Source: Accumulibacter sp964420975 (GTDB lineage Bacteria > Pseudomonadota > Gammaproteobacteria > Burkholderiales > Rhodocyclaceae). Taken from it: 64,000 bases of DNA. The stretch is taken from positions 62,001 to 126,000 of the forward strand of contig CAYQVH010000002.1 of assembly GCA_964420975.1 (NCBI GenBank). Direction: 5' to 3'. Below, piece by piece: positions 1 through 8,808 of this stretch (the stretch's first letter is position 1; each line of letters starts with the position of its first letter). The notes under the pieces were generated by a model. The model saw only the letters and a program-made list of their open reading frames with translations. It was not told the DNA's origin and did no database searches. Both the position numbers and the translations under genes were made by a program.

Positions 1-192
1 TCGAGAAGAGTTGATCGTTTTCGGAGTTCCTTTGGTCAGCGTCAACGAAGCTTCCTCAAACATCGCCCACGCCACCAGCGGTGCGCCCGCACTTCGCCGG
101 CAGTCACTGCAATGGCAAACCGAAACCGCCGTCGGTTCACCCGTGAGTTGATACTGAATTGCGCCGCAATAGCATCGTCCGTGGCGAGTCAT
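1..192 (-). CDS. GFA/CENP-V family protein, N-terminal part (runs off left edge)
   Basis: The minus strand reads open from an ATG at 192 to the window edge, giving the first 64 residues of a protein whose C-terminus lies outside. It contains C7-x-C9 followed by C26-H-C28-x2-C31, the zinc-binding pattern of the GFA (glutathione-dependent formaldehyde-activating enzyme-like) fold, in a typical context (RCYCGAIQY and VCHCSDCRRSAG). A purine-rich GGAGA lies about 10 bases before the ATG. Family members bind zinc; many have no proven enzymatic role, so no reaction is assigned. It follows the PilZ gene on the same strand with a gap of 38 bases. The family call is firm, the function is not. Confidence 0.85.
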   Translation of the reverse strand, partial: MTRHGRCYCGAIQYQLTGEPTAVSVCHCSDCRRSAGAPLVAWAMFEEASLTLTKGTPKTINSSR

Positions 193-230
193 CCCGGGAA
201 GGTCTCCAGTATTCAGTCCGAGGGGGGCGC

Positions 231-593
231 TTACTGCGCGACGAGCGCCGAGAGCTCGCGTTGCAGGAGATCATCGTCAGCCAGATTCAGTTCGATCAGT
301 CGGCGCAGGTGGGTGATGCTATCGACGTCGATCGCGACGACGCCGAGGCCCAGGCGATCGCCTTCCGAATGGGCGATCGTGCACTGCATGCAAATCTGAT
401 CGCCACTGTCGTCGAGCAGTAGCTGCAGAAGGCAATCGCCGCCGACTACTATCGGCGTCGGCGCAGCCGCACGAATCAGCGCCCCTTTGAGCGAAAGGTC
501 GAGGACGCCGACAGTCGACTCGCGATCTCCCATTACAAGTTTCGCGTCGCCGGCGAAGGCAAGGCGTTGATGACGCCGTTTCTCACCTTCCAT
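231..593 (-). CDS. Stand-alone PilZ domain protein (candidate c-di-GMP receptor)
   Basis: A 120-residue soluble protein made almost entirely of one PilZ domain. The two c-di-GMP contact motifs are visible: an N-terminal arginine motif R6-R-x-x-R10 and D32-x-S-x-x-G37. PilZ proteins bind cyclic di-GMP and relay it to motility, adhesion or polysaccharide machinery; the partner here cannot be told from the sequence. It lies 18 bases downstream of queE, so it may be the distal gene of the tol-pal transcript. Two other c-di-GMP-related proteins occur in the window (the GGDEF protein at 16137 and the chemoreceptor-PilZ fusion at 50158). Confidence 0.85.
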   Translation of the reverse strand: MEGEKRRHQRLAFAGDAKLVMGDRESTVGVLDLSLKGALIRAAAPTPIVVGGDCLLQLLLDDSGDQICMQCTIAHSEGDRLGLGVVAIDVDSITHLRRLIELNLADDDLLQRELSALVAQ

Positions 594-611
594 AATCGCT
601 TCTCCCGCAAT

Positions 612-1271
612 TCACCTGCCTGGAATGTTACCCCAAAGCACCTTGTGCAACTGCAACTGGAAGCGAACGGGCAGCCGATCGGCAAGAATCCACTCGGCAA
701 GCGTTCGGTCATCGAGCACGCCGTGAACCGGAGAAAAGAGCAGTGAACACACGCTGGCCAGTTGGTGAGCAGTGATCATCTGGCGGCTCCATTCGTAGTC
801 TGCGCGGCTTCCGAGGACGAACTTGACTTCATCCAGACGGGTCAGGTAGGAAAGGTTCTGCCAATGGTTTCTGTGCGTTTCCCCGGAACCCGGCGGCTTA
901 AGGTCGACGACACGGGCGACGCGCGGATCGACGGCGCCGATATCGAGTGCGCCCGAGGTCTCAAGCGCTACCGAATGACCGGCGTCGCAGAGCCCACTCA
1001 GCAAGGCCAGGCAGGCGGCTTGCGCCAGCGGCTCGCCACCAGTCACGCAGACGTTCGTTACGCCGTGAGCCGACACCTGCGACACGACCTGCGCTACAGT
1101 CATGGACTGCCCGCCAGTAAAGGCGTAGGGGGTATCGCACCAGACACAGCGCAAGGGGCAACCGGTCAGGCGTACAAAGACTGTTGGCAAGCCGACACGT
1201 GACGACTCGCCTTGCAGGGACAAAAAGATCTCGCTGACCTTGAGCGCCGGCGTGTTATCGAGAACCTGCAC
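612..1271 (-). CDS. queE: 7-carboxy-7-deazaguanine synthase
   Basis: A radical SAM enzyme of 219 residues that converts 6-carboxy-tetrahydropterin to 7-carboxy-7-deazaguanine in the queuosine (preQ0) pathway. The cluster motif C38-x3-C42-x2-C45 is present, followed by the TGGEP motif used for SAM binding and a conserved N-terminal substrate region (SLQGES). Length is normal for the compact QueE class. It sits 4 bases after cpoB; the tol-pal-cpoB-queE order is widely conserved in beta- and gammaproteobacteria, which supports both identity and co-transcription. The other queuosine genes are not in this window. Confidence 0.95.
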   Translation of the reverse strand: MQVLDNTPALKVSEIFLSLQGESSRVGLPTVFVRLTGCPLRCVWCDTPYAFTGGQSMTVAQVVSQVSAHGVTNVCVTGGEPLAQAACLALLSGLCDAGHSVALETSGALDIGAVDPRVARVVDLKPPGSGETHRNHWQNLSYLTRLDEVKFVLGSRADYEWSRQMITAHQLASVCSLLFSPVHGVLDDRTLAEWILADRLPVRFQLQLHKVLWGNIPGR

Positions 1272-1275
1272 GCGC

Positions 1276-2067
1276 CTACTTCTTGAGTCGCTGTCTGGCC
1301 GTGCTCGCCGCCGTGCTATCGGGATACTTGCTGATCAAGGCTTCTTGAGTGCTCTTCGCACCCTTGGCGTCGCCAAGTTCCAGTTGGCAGGTCGAAATGT
1401 TAAGCAAGGCCTCGGGTGCCTTGGGGCTCGCGGGCCAGCGGCCGACGACCACGCGTTGCGCCTCAATTGCCCGTCGGCAGTCCCGTTGCGCGTAGTAGGC
1501 GTTGCCGAGCCAGTAGTAGGCGCTCGGCGCCAGCGCGCTGTCGGTATGCGCCTTGGTAAAGGCATCAAAGGCTGCAGCCGCTTCCTTGATCTTGTTGGCG
1601 CGGAACAGGTTGAGTGCCGCTTCGTACTCGCGTGTTTCGGCGGCGGGATCACTGGCGGACTTTCGGGTCGGTTCTCCGGAGACGGCCTTCGGGTCATCCG
1701 GCGGGCGGGCCTCCTGAGCGACAACAACGGGAGTCTCAATCTTGCGCAGGCGGCCGTCGAGGTCCACGTAGAAGTCCTGTTGTCGTTTCCGGCTCGACTC
1801 CAGCTCGTAGTTCAAGGTCTCGACTTGTCCACGCAGGCGAGCGTTTTCCTCGCGCAAGACCTGAATCTGATTCGCCAGCTCGATCTGGCCGCGCGACAAG
1901 GTGTCTAGCCGCTCGTTGGTCTTGATCGCCAGATCCTTGGTCTGGCGACGGGCCTCCTCGTCGTCAAAAAGGCCCGCGCACGCTGCCGGCGCGATCAAGG
2001 CAGCGATCAATGCCAGCGTTGGCGGCAATGGCCGCCAACACAGACGGCGACAAACGCTTCCCGGCAT
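1276..2067 (-). CDS. cpoB: Tol-Pal system periplasmic coordinator CpoB (YbgF)
   Basis: A periplasmic protein of 263 residues. An N-terminal hydrophobic signal segment (about residues 14-31) is followed by a coiled-coil stretch (about 40-110), a low-complexity linker, and C-terminal tetratricopeptide-type repeats (about 145-263, e.g. YYWLGNAYYAQ). CpoB links Tol-Pal energy-driven outer-membrane constriction to peptidoglycan synthesis at the septum. It begins 2 bases after the pal stop codon and is followed at once by queE, so it belongs to the tol operon. Domain order matches the family; the start is supported because it places the signal peptide at the N-terminus. Confidence 0.93.
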   Translation of the reverse strand: MPGSVCRRLCWRPLPPTLALIAALIAPAACAGLFDDEEARRQTKDLAIKTNERLDTLSRGQIELANQIQVLREENARLRGQVETLNYELESSRKRQQDFYVDLDGRLRKIETPVVVAQEARPPDDPKAVSGEPTRKSASDPAAETREYEAALNLFRANKIKEAAAAFDAFTKAHTDSALAPSAYYWLGNAYYAQRDCRRAIEAQRVVVGRWPASPKAPEALLNISTCQLELGDAKGAKSTQEALISKYPDSTAASTARQRLKK

Positions 2068-2069
2068 CC

Positions 2070-2600
2070 TCAGAATTCGCCGCTATAGAGCATGTCGCCG
2101 CGACGATTCTGGGCCCAGGCGGTTTCGTTGTGTCCTTCATCTTTCGGTTTCTCCTCGCCCAGGCTGACCGCTTCAATCTGGTCTTCGCGGACGCCGAGCA
2201 AGGCGAGCATGCGTTTGACGGCCTCTGCCCGCTTCTGACCGAGCGCCAGGTTGTATTCCCGGCTCCCGCGCTCGTCGGTGTTGCCCTGAATCAGCATCTT
2301 GAACTGCCGATTGTCGTTGAGGAACTTGGCGTGCGCGGTAACCAGATCTTTGTACTCGGCCTTGACCTCGTAGCTGTCAAAGTCAAAATAAACGCTGCGC
2401 TTCGACAGAATGCTCTTGGGGTCGGTAAGAATCGCCGGCAGGCCACGGCCTTCGACGCCTCCGGTGGTGACGGTGGTGACGCTACCCGGTCCACCGCGTG
2501 TCTCGACCGGAGCACCACCGCTCGCATCGGGCGTATCGGGCGTCGAACCGCAAGCGGCCAGCAGAAGCACGAGCACCGCCGGAATCACCAATTGCTTCAT
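2070..2600 (-). CDS. pal: Peptidoglycan-associated lipoprotein Pal
   Basis: An outer-membrane lipoprotein anchored to peptidoglycan by an OmpA-C domain. The chosen ATG at 2600 gives a short lipoprotein signal with lipobox L-A-A-C17; an upstream in-frame ATG would add ten residues (Arg-rich) before it. After a Gly/Thr-rich linker the OmpA-like domain carries the peptidoglycan-binding segment around NTDERGSREYN. The protein has 176 residues, as expected. It lies between tolB and cpoB and works with TolA/TolB in outer-membrane invagination at division. Confidence 0.96.
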   Translation of the reverse strand: MKQLVIPAVLVLLLAACGSTPDTPDASGGAPVETRGGPGSVTTVTTGGVEGRGLPAILTDPKSILSKRSVYFDFDSYEVKAEYKDLVTAHAKFLNDNRQFKMLIQGNTDERGSREYNLALGQKRAEAVKRMLALLGVREDQIEAVSLGEEKPKDEGHNETAWAQNRRGDMLYSGEF

Positions 2601-2640
2601 GACTATCATTCTCCTGCGGCGATGCCGCACCAGTTGGCTG

Positions 2641-3939
2641 CTACTTGTTGAAGGGACCCCACGCCGGTTCTCGGACGTCGCCCGCCGGAACCGAGAGACG
2701 CTGTTTGATGCGGCCGTCGATCGATACCGCAGACAGTACGCCGCGCCCTCCCTGCTCCGTCGCGATCAGGATCATTCGTCCGTTCGGAGCAAAGGTTGGC
2801 GACTCATCCTTATGCGAGTCGGTCAGCACTTGCACCTGCTTGCTCGCCAGGTCCATGACGCTGAGGCGGAAGCTGCCTTCACGCCGGCTGACGAAGGCCA
2901 TCGACTTGCCGTCGGGTGAAAGGCGAGGCGTGACGTTGTAACTGCCTTCGAAGCTCACCCGCTGCGCCTCGCCGCCGTTCGCTGAAATGCGGTAAATCTG
3001 CGGGCTTCCACCCTGATCGGAAGTGAAGTAGACGTGCTGTCCGTCCGGGGAGAAGGCCGGCTCGGTGTTGATCGCATTGCTGTTGGTCAGTCGTTGTGCG
3101 CCGGAACCATCGGCGTTAACGGTGAAGATTTGTGAGCCGCCGTCCTTGCTGAGAACGACTGCCAGTTTGCGGCCATCCGGGGCCCAGGCCGGCGCCGAGT
3201 TCGAACCCTTGAAGTTGGCCACGACGACGCGCTTGCCGGAGGCCAAAGAGTGAACATAGACGACTGGTTTCTTGTTCTCAAAGGACACGTACGCCAAGCG
3301 CGTTCCGTCGGGCGACCAGGAGGGCGAAATGATCGGTTCCTTCGAAATCAGCGCTACTTGCTGGTTCTGTCCGTCGGCGTCAGCAATGTGCAGTTCGTAG
3401 CGGCCAGAATTTACCTTGACCACGTACGCGACGCGGGTCGAAAAAATCCCCGGCTCACCGGTCAGCCTCTCGTAAATGATGTCGGCGACGCGGTGGCCTG
3501 CGGCGCGAAGCATCGGCTTCGAGGTGACGAAAGCGGAGCCAGCCAAGGTGGTCGCTTTGGTGACATCGTAGAGGCGGAAGCGTGCCTCACGCCGGCCATC
3601 AACCCCTTCGCCGATGCTGCCGGCAGCCAGTGCGTCGGCTCCCCGGCTTCGCCATTCGTCAAACGACGGCGCCGAGGCTTCGGTGATCGCGACGCCTGCG
3701 GTGTCGACCATCTTGAACAAGCCACTGCGTTCAAGATCGCCGCGAATAACGGAAGTGACCACCCTCGCCGCGCTGGCTTCGCCGCCAAATTCGGCTATCG
3801 CGACCGGGATCCGATTGCCGCCGGCACCGGTGATTTCGATCGTGAGTTGGGCGTTTGCGGTCGCTTGCAACAGCAGGGCGACGCCGAGCAGCAAGACACG
3901 AAGACCGTCAAGGCGATGAAAAAGGGGAATGGGCAACAT
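2641..3939 (-). CDS. tolB: Tol-Pal system periplasmic propeller protein TolB
   Basis: A periplasmic protein of 432 residues with an N-terminal alpha/beta domain and a C-terminal beta-propeller built from WD40-like PD40 repeats (several SPDG-type blades between about residues 190 and 420). The start at 3939 gives a clean Sec signal ending near A-T-A-N-A before QLTIEI; a longer in-frame start at 3990 would bury the signal, so it was not used. TolB shuttles between Pal and TolA. A gap of 118 bases separates it from tolA upstream, the largest in the tol operon. Confidence 0.96.
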   Translation of the reverse strand: MLPIPLFHRLDGLRVLLLGVALLLQATANAQLTIEITGAGGNRIPVAIAEFGGEASAARVVTSVIRGDLERSGLFKMVDTAGVAITEASAPSFDEWRSRGADALAAGSIGEGVDGRREARFRLYDVTKATTLAGSAFVTSKPMLRAAGHRVADIIYERLTGEPGIFSTRVAYVVKVNSGRYELHIADADGQNQQVALISKEPIISPSWSPDGTRLAYVSFENKKPVVYVHSLASGKRVVVANFKGSNSAPAWAPDGRKLAVVLSKDGGSQIFTVNADGSGAQRLTNSNAINTEPAFSPDGQHVYFTSDQGGSPQIYRISANGGEAQRVSFEGSYNVTPRLSPDGKSMAFVSRREGSFRLSVMDLASKQVQVLTDSHKDESPTFAPNGRMILIATEQGGRGVLSAVSIDGRIKQRLSVPAGDVREPAWGPFNK

Positions 3940-4057
3940 GCGGCGATCCGGCACAGAAGGCGCGATTATATCGTTACTGCCCGGGCACAATTTGTAACGA
4001 TGCGTGATCCCCTGGGGTATGCGCCTTGGCGTCGCTGGTCGGCAGGTTCACGATCGT

Positions 4058-5029
4058 TCACTCCTCGAAAGGCTTGTACGGAATCTTCAGCAGCCGCGAG
4101 AAGAGCTCTGGCTGTGCCGGCTTCGGCAACGGCGACGACTTGCGGATGGCGCGCTCGACGGCGGCGTCGAGCGCCGAATTACCGCTCGATGCGCGGACTT
4201 TGACCTCAAGGACTTCGCCGGTCGGCAACTGGGTGACTTCGAAAACGGCTTGCGGATTGCCCACGATCCCTGGTGGGAGCGTGATGTTGCCCCGTATCTT
4301 GGCACGCACCTTGTCGATGTACTCGGCCAGCCCGCGTTTGTTTTCCGCTGCCGTTGCCTGTTCCGCCTGCAACTGACGATTCAGGCGCTCACGGGCTTCG
4401 GCGCGAGCGCGCTGGTCTTCGGCCGCTTTCTGCTCTGCCCTCTGTTGCTGCAACAGCTTCTGTTCGCGTGCCAGTTCCTCGGCGAAGTTGGGGCGCCGAT
4501 CGGGTTCAACTTTCCGGACCTCTTCTTTCGGTTTGACTTCCTTGGGCGGTTCGCGGACTTTCGACTCGTCCTTTTTCGCTGGTTCCTTGGGCTTCTTATC
4601 TTCTTTCAAGGGAATGTCCGGCTTCACCGGCGGTCTGGCTTCGGCTTTCGTTTCCGGTTTTGGAGGCTCCCTGACCGCCGCCTTGGGTTCGGGTTTGGCG
4701 ACGACCTTGGGCTCCGGGGGCGGTCGCGGACTCGGTTTTGGCTCTGGGGCCGGTTCCGGCGTTCGCTCGGGTTTCGGGACGACCGTCGGCTTGGGTTCGG
4801 GTCGCGGCTCGGGAGCTGGATCGGGCGTTGGTTCCGGCGCGCTGACGATCGGCGCCGGGGCGGCCCGCCAGACTTCGACTTCGACTGAACTCGGCGGCTT
4901 GCTCTTCCACTGGACGCCAAGGAACAGCGCACCAATCAGCAGCGCATGAACACTCGTTGACAGCGCCAGCGAGCGCCATTTTGCCGGATCGTCGGGCGTT
5001 GGCCGAAGGATGCGTTCAACGGCTTCCAC
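4058..5029 (-). CDS. tolA: Tol-Pal energy-transducing protein TolA
   Basis: An inner-membrane protein of 323 residues spanning the periplasm. A single transmembrane helix (about residues 22-41) is followed by a very Pro/Glu/Lys-rich segment (about 45-165), a charged helical stretch (about 165-225) and a C-terminal globular domain with the conserved pattern around PPGIVGNPQAVFEV and a Pro-rich end. TolA couples TolQR proton flow to TolB-Pal at the outer membrane. It starts 11 bases after tolR. The Pro/Glu-rich linker replaces much of the Ala/Lys helix familiar from E. coli, a common variation outside enterics. Confidence 0.93.
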   Translation of the reverse strand: MEAVERILRPTPDDPAKWRSLALSTSVHALLIGALFLGVQWKSKPPSSVEVEVWRAAPAPIVSAPEPTPDPAPEPRPEPKPTVVPKPERTPEPAPEPKPSPRPPPEPKVVAKPEPKAAVREPPKPETKAEARPPVKPDIPLKEDKKPKEPAKKDESKVREPPKEVKPKEEVRKVEPDRRPNFAEELAREQKLLQQQRAEQKAAEDQRARAEARERLNRQLQAEQATAAENKRGLAEYIDKVRAKIRGNITLPPGIVGNPQAVFEVTQLPTGEVLEVKVRASSGNSALDAAVERAIRKSSPLPKPAQPELFSRLLKIPYKPFEE

Positions 5030-5040
5030 GAGTCAGAGGA

Positions 5041-5445
5041 TCATTTTGCCGTGGGTTGTACGAGCAGGCCGATGCGTTTGACCTGCTGTTGCTGCAGCTC
5101 ATCCATGACTTCGAGCACGGCCTGGTATTTGACGTTTCGGTCACCGGCAATGACGACTGCCTGCTCCGGATTCTTGCGCTGGGCGTTCCGGATCGCCAGC
5201 GCCAGTTCCTTGCGCGTCATCGGTGCTTCGGCCTTGCCCGGACTGAGCAAGGCCAACGTCTGATCGGCGCGGACAAGGACCTGCAAGGCCTCCGCCGGAG
5301 GTCGCGCGGCTTTGCCGACGGACGGCACGTCGATGCTCGCCGTGGTCATCAGTGGCGCCGTTACCATGAAGATGACGAGCAGCACGAGCATCACGTCGAT
5401 GTACGGTACGACGTTGATTTCATTCTTCAGCCGACGCGCGCGCAT
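5041..5445 (-). CDS. tolR: Tol-Pal proton-channel subunit TolR
   Basis: An ExbD/TolR family protein of 134 residues with one N-terminal transmembrane helix (about 14-33) containing the essential membrane aspartate in PYIDVMLVLLVIF, followed by a periplasmic domain. It forms the proton-conducting channel with TolQ and energises TolA. It begins 4 bases after the tolQ stop codon. Confidence 0.96.
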   Translation of the reverse strand: MRARRLKNEINVVPYIDVMLVLLVIFMVTAPLMTTASIDVPSVGKAARPPAEALQVLVRADQTLALLSPGKAEAPMTRKELALAIRNAQRKNPEQAVVIAGDRNVKYQAVLEVMDELQQQQVKRIGLLVQPTAK

Positions 5446-5449
5446 GGCC

Positions 5450-6127
5450 TTACCTCATCTGCCGCTGCAGGATGTTGGAAAACTCTTCCATGAACGACTC
5501 GAACCGCGAGGAGAGGCGGTCGATCTCGTGAGCGAAACGGTTGTAGGCGACGACCGCGGGAATCGCCGCGAACAGACCGATCGCGGTCGCTACCAGGGCT
5601 TCGGCGATTCCTGGCGCGACGGCGGCAAGGGTCGCTTGGCCGACGTTGGAAAGCCCGCGGAACGAGTGCATGATTCCCCACACCGTACCAAACAAACCGA
5701 CGTAGGGACTCACCGAACCGACCGAGGCGAGAAAGGCGAGGTGGGAATCGATGCTGTCCATCTCGCGTTGGTACGTCGCTCGCATGGCGCGCCGCGAACC
5801 GTCGATGACGTCTTTCGGGTCGAGGTTTTTCTGGCTGCGCAGTTTGGTGAACTCACGGAATCCCGCTTCGAAGATGCGCTCCATGTTGCCGGTGCTGTGG
5901 CGGTCGTTGATCGCGCTCTGATAGAGGCTGTTGAGGTCGCCGCCACTCCAGAAGTCCCGTTCAAACTGTTCGGTCTGCTGGCGTGCAGCCTTCACCGTAA
6001 ACCACTTGCGGAAGATGTAATACCAGGACATGAACGAGACGCCGGCGAGCAGTAGCATTACGGCCTGTACAACAGCGCTAGCATTGACGATCAGGTGCAG
6101 GATCGAGAGGTCTTGCGAGACATTCAT
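5450..6127 (-). CDS. tolQ: Tol-Pal proton-channel subunit TolQ
   Basis: A MotA/TolQ/ExbB family inner-membrane protein of 225 residues with three predicted helices: one near the N-terminus (about 15-37) and two in the C-terminal half (about 125-150 and 165-195), where the channel signature around GLFGTVWGIMHSF and the following GIAEALVATAIGL stretch are well conserved. It forms the Tol proton channel with TolR. Its start overlaps the ybgC stop by 4 bases, a sign of translational coupling. Confidence 0.96.
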   Translation of the reverse strand: MNVSQDLSILHLIVNASAVVQAVMLLLAGVSFMSWYYIFRKWFTVKAARQQTEQFERDFWSGGDLNSLYQSAINDRHSTGNMERIFEAGFREFTKLRSQKNLDPKDVIDGSRRAMRATYQREMDSIDSHLAFLASVGSVSPYVGLFGTVWGIMHSFRGLSNVGQATLAAVAPGIAEALVATAIGLFAAIPAVVAYNRFAHEIDRLSSRFESFMEEFSNILQRQMR

Positions 6128-6567
6128 TGCAAAGCTTCCATTCGGGTGCGCAATTCGGCGGGGATGGCGGTCGCTTTCATTTGCGACGTGTTGACGCAGG
6201 CGACGTGGACGTCACTGCTGACGAGTTCGTCGTCAGCACCGCCGGCAGTTCGCTCGGCACGCCGAATGTGCTGGCGAAAGAACACCTGTGCACGGCCGAT
6301 CTTGACCACTTCGAGGCCGACGACCAGCTCGTCGTCAAGCCTTGCCGGCTTGTGGAAGTCGATGCGCACGCTACGGACGACAAACGCAACGCCTGGATCG
6401 CGCAGCAGTTCGACCTGCTGATGCCCGATCGAGCGTAACCACTCGGTACGGCAACGTTCGAGGAACTTGAGGTAATTTGCATAATAAACAACGCCGCCAG
6501 CGTCGGTGTCTTCGTAGTAGACCCGCACGCGAATCGAGTAGGCGTTGGGTTTTGGTAGGGGCTTCAT
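6124..6567 (-). CDS. ybgC: Tol-Pal-associated acyl-CoA thioesterase YbgC
   Basis: A hotdog-fold thioesterase of 147 residues, first gene of the tol operon. The active-site signature YEDTDAGGVVYYANYLKF carries the catalytic aspartate. YbgC proteins hydrolyse acyl-CoA thioesters and associate with phospholipid synthesis enzymes at the inner membrane. It starts 81 bases after the ruvB stop, so the tol genes may be read through from the ruv cluster or from a promoter in that gap; no clear one was found. Confidence 0.94.
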   Translation of the reverse strand: MKPLPKPNAYSIRVRVYYEDTDAGGVVYYANYLKFLERCRTEWLRSIGHQQVELLRDPGVAFVVRSVRIDFHKPARLDDELVVGLEVVKIGRAQVFFRQHIRRAERTAGGADDELVSSDVHVACVNTSQMKATAIPAELRTRMEALQ

Positions 6568-6648
6568 ACCGGCTGTGGGATTCTAAGCGTGTTGCTTGCG
6601 GAGAGTGTAAGGGATTGTTACGGAAAGCTTGCGTCGGCGTCCACCGGC

Positions 6649-7716
6649 TCACGACGCGCGCCAGAGTTCGCCTTGCGCCTCAGATAGCAGGCCGTCAAGG
6701 CCTAGATGACGGTAGACGGGAGCGGTCGCGACCCGGCCGCGTGGCGTACGTTGCAGGAACCCTTGTTGAATTAGATACGGTTCGAGCACGTCTTCGATCG
6801 TGTCGCGGGCTTCGCCGATCGCCGCGGCAAGGTTGTCGAGGCCGACCGGACCGCCACCGAATTTTTCGATCACTGCGAGGAGTAGCTTGCGGTCCATGAC
6901 GTCGAGACCGCCGTGATCGACCTCGAGCATTGCCAGCGCCTGATCGGCGACCTCGTGGGTAATCGTGCCACTGGCACGTACCTCGGCGAAGTCACGAACG
7001 CGGCGCAGCAAACGGTTGGCGATGCGTGGCGTACCCCGCGAACGGCGGGCGATTTCGATCGCCCCGCTGGCCTCCGTAGGGACTCGCAGCAGCTCCGACG
7101 AGCGGGCGACGATCGAGGCCAGTTCTTCTGGCGAGTAGAACTCGAGGCGGGAGGCGATTCCAAAGCGGTCGCGCAGCGGGTTGGTCAGCATGCCCGCTCG
7201 TGTGGTCGCACCAACCAGCGTAAACGGCGGCAGGTCGAGCTTGACCGAACGGGCGGCTGGCCCCTCGCCGATCAGAATGTCGATCTGGAAGTCCTCGAGC
7301 GCCGGGTAGAGGATTTCCTCCACCACGGGCGACAGACGGTGGATCTCGTCGATGAACAGCACGTCTCGTGGTTCGAGGTTGGTCAGGATCGCCGCCAAAT
7401 CACCGGCGCGTTCGAGCACCGGGCCGGAGGTCGAACGCAGGTTGACGCCCATCTCGGCGGCAATGATGTGTGCCAGCGTCGTCTTGCCCAGCCCAGGCGG
7501 TCCGAACAGCAGAACGTGGTCGAGCGTCTCCTGGCGTTTCCTGGCAGCGGCGATGAAAATCGACAACTGCTCACGGATCTTGGTTTGCCCGACGTACTCG
7601 GTGAGGCGCCGAGGCCGCAAGGCGCGCTCGATCGCCTCTTCCTGGATGGATTTCGAGGCCGGCGAGAGCAGGCGGTCGACCGGTACGCTGCCGAGAGAGT
7701 CGGTTTCGATCGTCAC
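6649..7716 (-). CDS. ruvB: Holliday junction branch migration ATPase RuvB
   Basis: An AAA+ helicase motor of 355 residues. The Walker A motif GPPGLGKTT is at residues 72-80 and Walker B (VLFIDEIHRL) near 118-127; sensor and arginine-finger regions and the C-terminal winged helix (around residue 310, GGPVGLDNLA) are recognisable. RuvB hexamers pump DNA through RuvA tetramers at Holliday junctions. The start overlaps the stop of the upstream AI-2E transporter gene by 4 bases. Confidence 0.97.
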   Translation of the reverse strand: MTIETDSLGSVPVDRLLSPASKSIQEEAIERALRPRRLTEYVGQTKIREQLSIFIAAARKRQETLDHVLLFGPPGLGKTTLAHIIAAEMGVNLRSTSGPVLERAGDLAAILTNLEPRDVLFIDEIHRLSPVVEEILYPALEDFQIDILIGEGPAARSVKLDLPPFTLVGATTRAGMLTNPLRDRFGIASRLEFYSPEELASIVARSSELLRVPTEASGAIEIARRSRGTPRIANRLLRRVRDFAEVRASGTITHEVADQALAMLEVDHGGLDVMDRKLLLAVIEKFGGGPVGLDNLAAAIGEARDTIEDVLEPYLIQQGFLQRTPRGRVATAPVYRHLGLDGLLSEAQGELWRAS

Positions 7717-8801
7717 GAGCCGCCTTCCACACCCGCGGTTGACAGGGTCTGTCCTTCGCTGCCGGCGCGTGACAGCCAGGCGCGAATCAGCACCCGACCG
7801 AGGGCGAGCAGCGTCGGCCCAAGGAAAAGGCCGATGAAGCCGAAAACTAGAACGCCGCCGAAGACGCCGACGACGATCAACAGCAGCGGCAGGCTGGCGG
7901 TGCGCGAGATGAGAATGGGTTTGAAAAAGCTGTCGACGCTGCTGACGCCGAACATTCCCCAGAGCACCATGAAAACGGCCCAGCCGGGTTGTCCCTCGTT
8001 GTATAGCCAGAACGCGGCTCCCAGCCAGATCAGCGTCGCACCGACGACCGGAATCATCGAGAAGAAGAAGGTCGCCACCGTGAGAATGAAGACCCCCGGG
8101 ACGCCCGCGATGAGGTAACCCACCATCGCCACCAGCGCTTGCGCGGCGGCGGTGCCGACGATGCCGACCATGACTCCGGTGACCGTCGCTTCGATCAAGG
8201 TCAGCATTCGCTCACCCAGGTCTCCCGCCAATGTGCGGCCGGCGGTGCGCAGCGCCGCTGCGTAGATGTGTGCGTCACGAAAGATGAAGAAGACGAAAAA
8301 AATGACGAGCAACAACTGCAGCAGCCCTTGCGCAAAGACGGCGACCGCGCCCAGGGCCAAGTTGTGCGTCGGATCGATGAATTGCCGCAAGAGACTGTTC
8401 AATTCCTCGCGGCTGGCGACCAGCTTCGGCCAGTAGCCGGCGAGATCGTCACCGACCAACGGGATACTCGTCAGCCAGGCCGGTGGCTTCGTCGGCAAGC
8501 CGTGCTCGAGCAACGGCTGCAGATACTGAACCGCCAGTTCGACGCCATCGGCAAGCGAACCTGAGAGCAGCGCCAGGGGGGCCACGAGCAGAATGAATAG
8601 CAGGATGGAGAGCAGCAGTGCGGCGAGGTTGCTGCGTCCGCGACACAGCGTCAGCAGGCGGTTGCGGATTGGCAGCGTGGTCACGCAAATGACACCGGCA
8701 AACAAGAGGGTGCCTGTGAACGGCAACAGAACGGCAATGCAGCCGATCAGCAGTAGCGCCACGATGGCAATCTGGAGCAGTTGCTTGTGACCGAAATTCA
8801 T
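7713..8801 (-). CDS. AI-2E family (PerM-like) membrane transporter
   Basis: A polytopic inner-membrane protein of 362 residues with the family's layout: paired N-terminal helices (about 8-35 and 60-85), a soluble middle loop, and a C-terminal bundle of four to five helices ending in the conserved stretch FGFIGLFLGPTLLALG. Members are called AI-2 exporters, PerM-like permeases or Na+/H+ antiporters; the substrate here cannot be told. It lies between ruvA (7 bases downstream of the ruvA stop region) and ruvB (4-base overlap), an arrangement seen in several betaproteobacteria and probably only co-transcription. Confidence 0.9.
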   Translation of the reverse strand: MNFGHKQLLQIAIVALLLIGCIAVLLPFTGTLLFAGVICVTTLPIRNRLLTLCRGRSNLAALLLSILLFILLVAPLALLSGSLADGVELAVQYLQPLLEHGLPTKPPAWLTSIPLVGDDLAGYWPKLVASREELNSLLRQFIDPTHNLALGAVAVFAQGLLQLLLVIFFVFFIFRDAHIYAAALRTAGRTLAGDLGERMLTLIEATVTGVMVGIVGTAAAQALVAMVGYLIAGVPGVFILTVATFFFSMIPVVGATLIWLGAAFWLYNEGQPGWAVFMVLWGMFGVSSVDSFFKPILISRTASLPLLLIVVGVFGGVLVFGFIGLFLGPTLLALGRVLIRAWLSRAGSEGQTLSTAGVEGGS

Positions 8802-8808
8802 TCTCGAT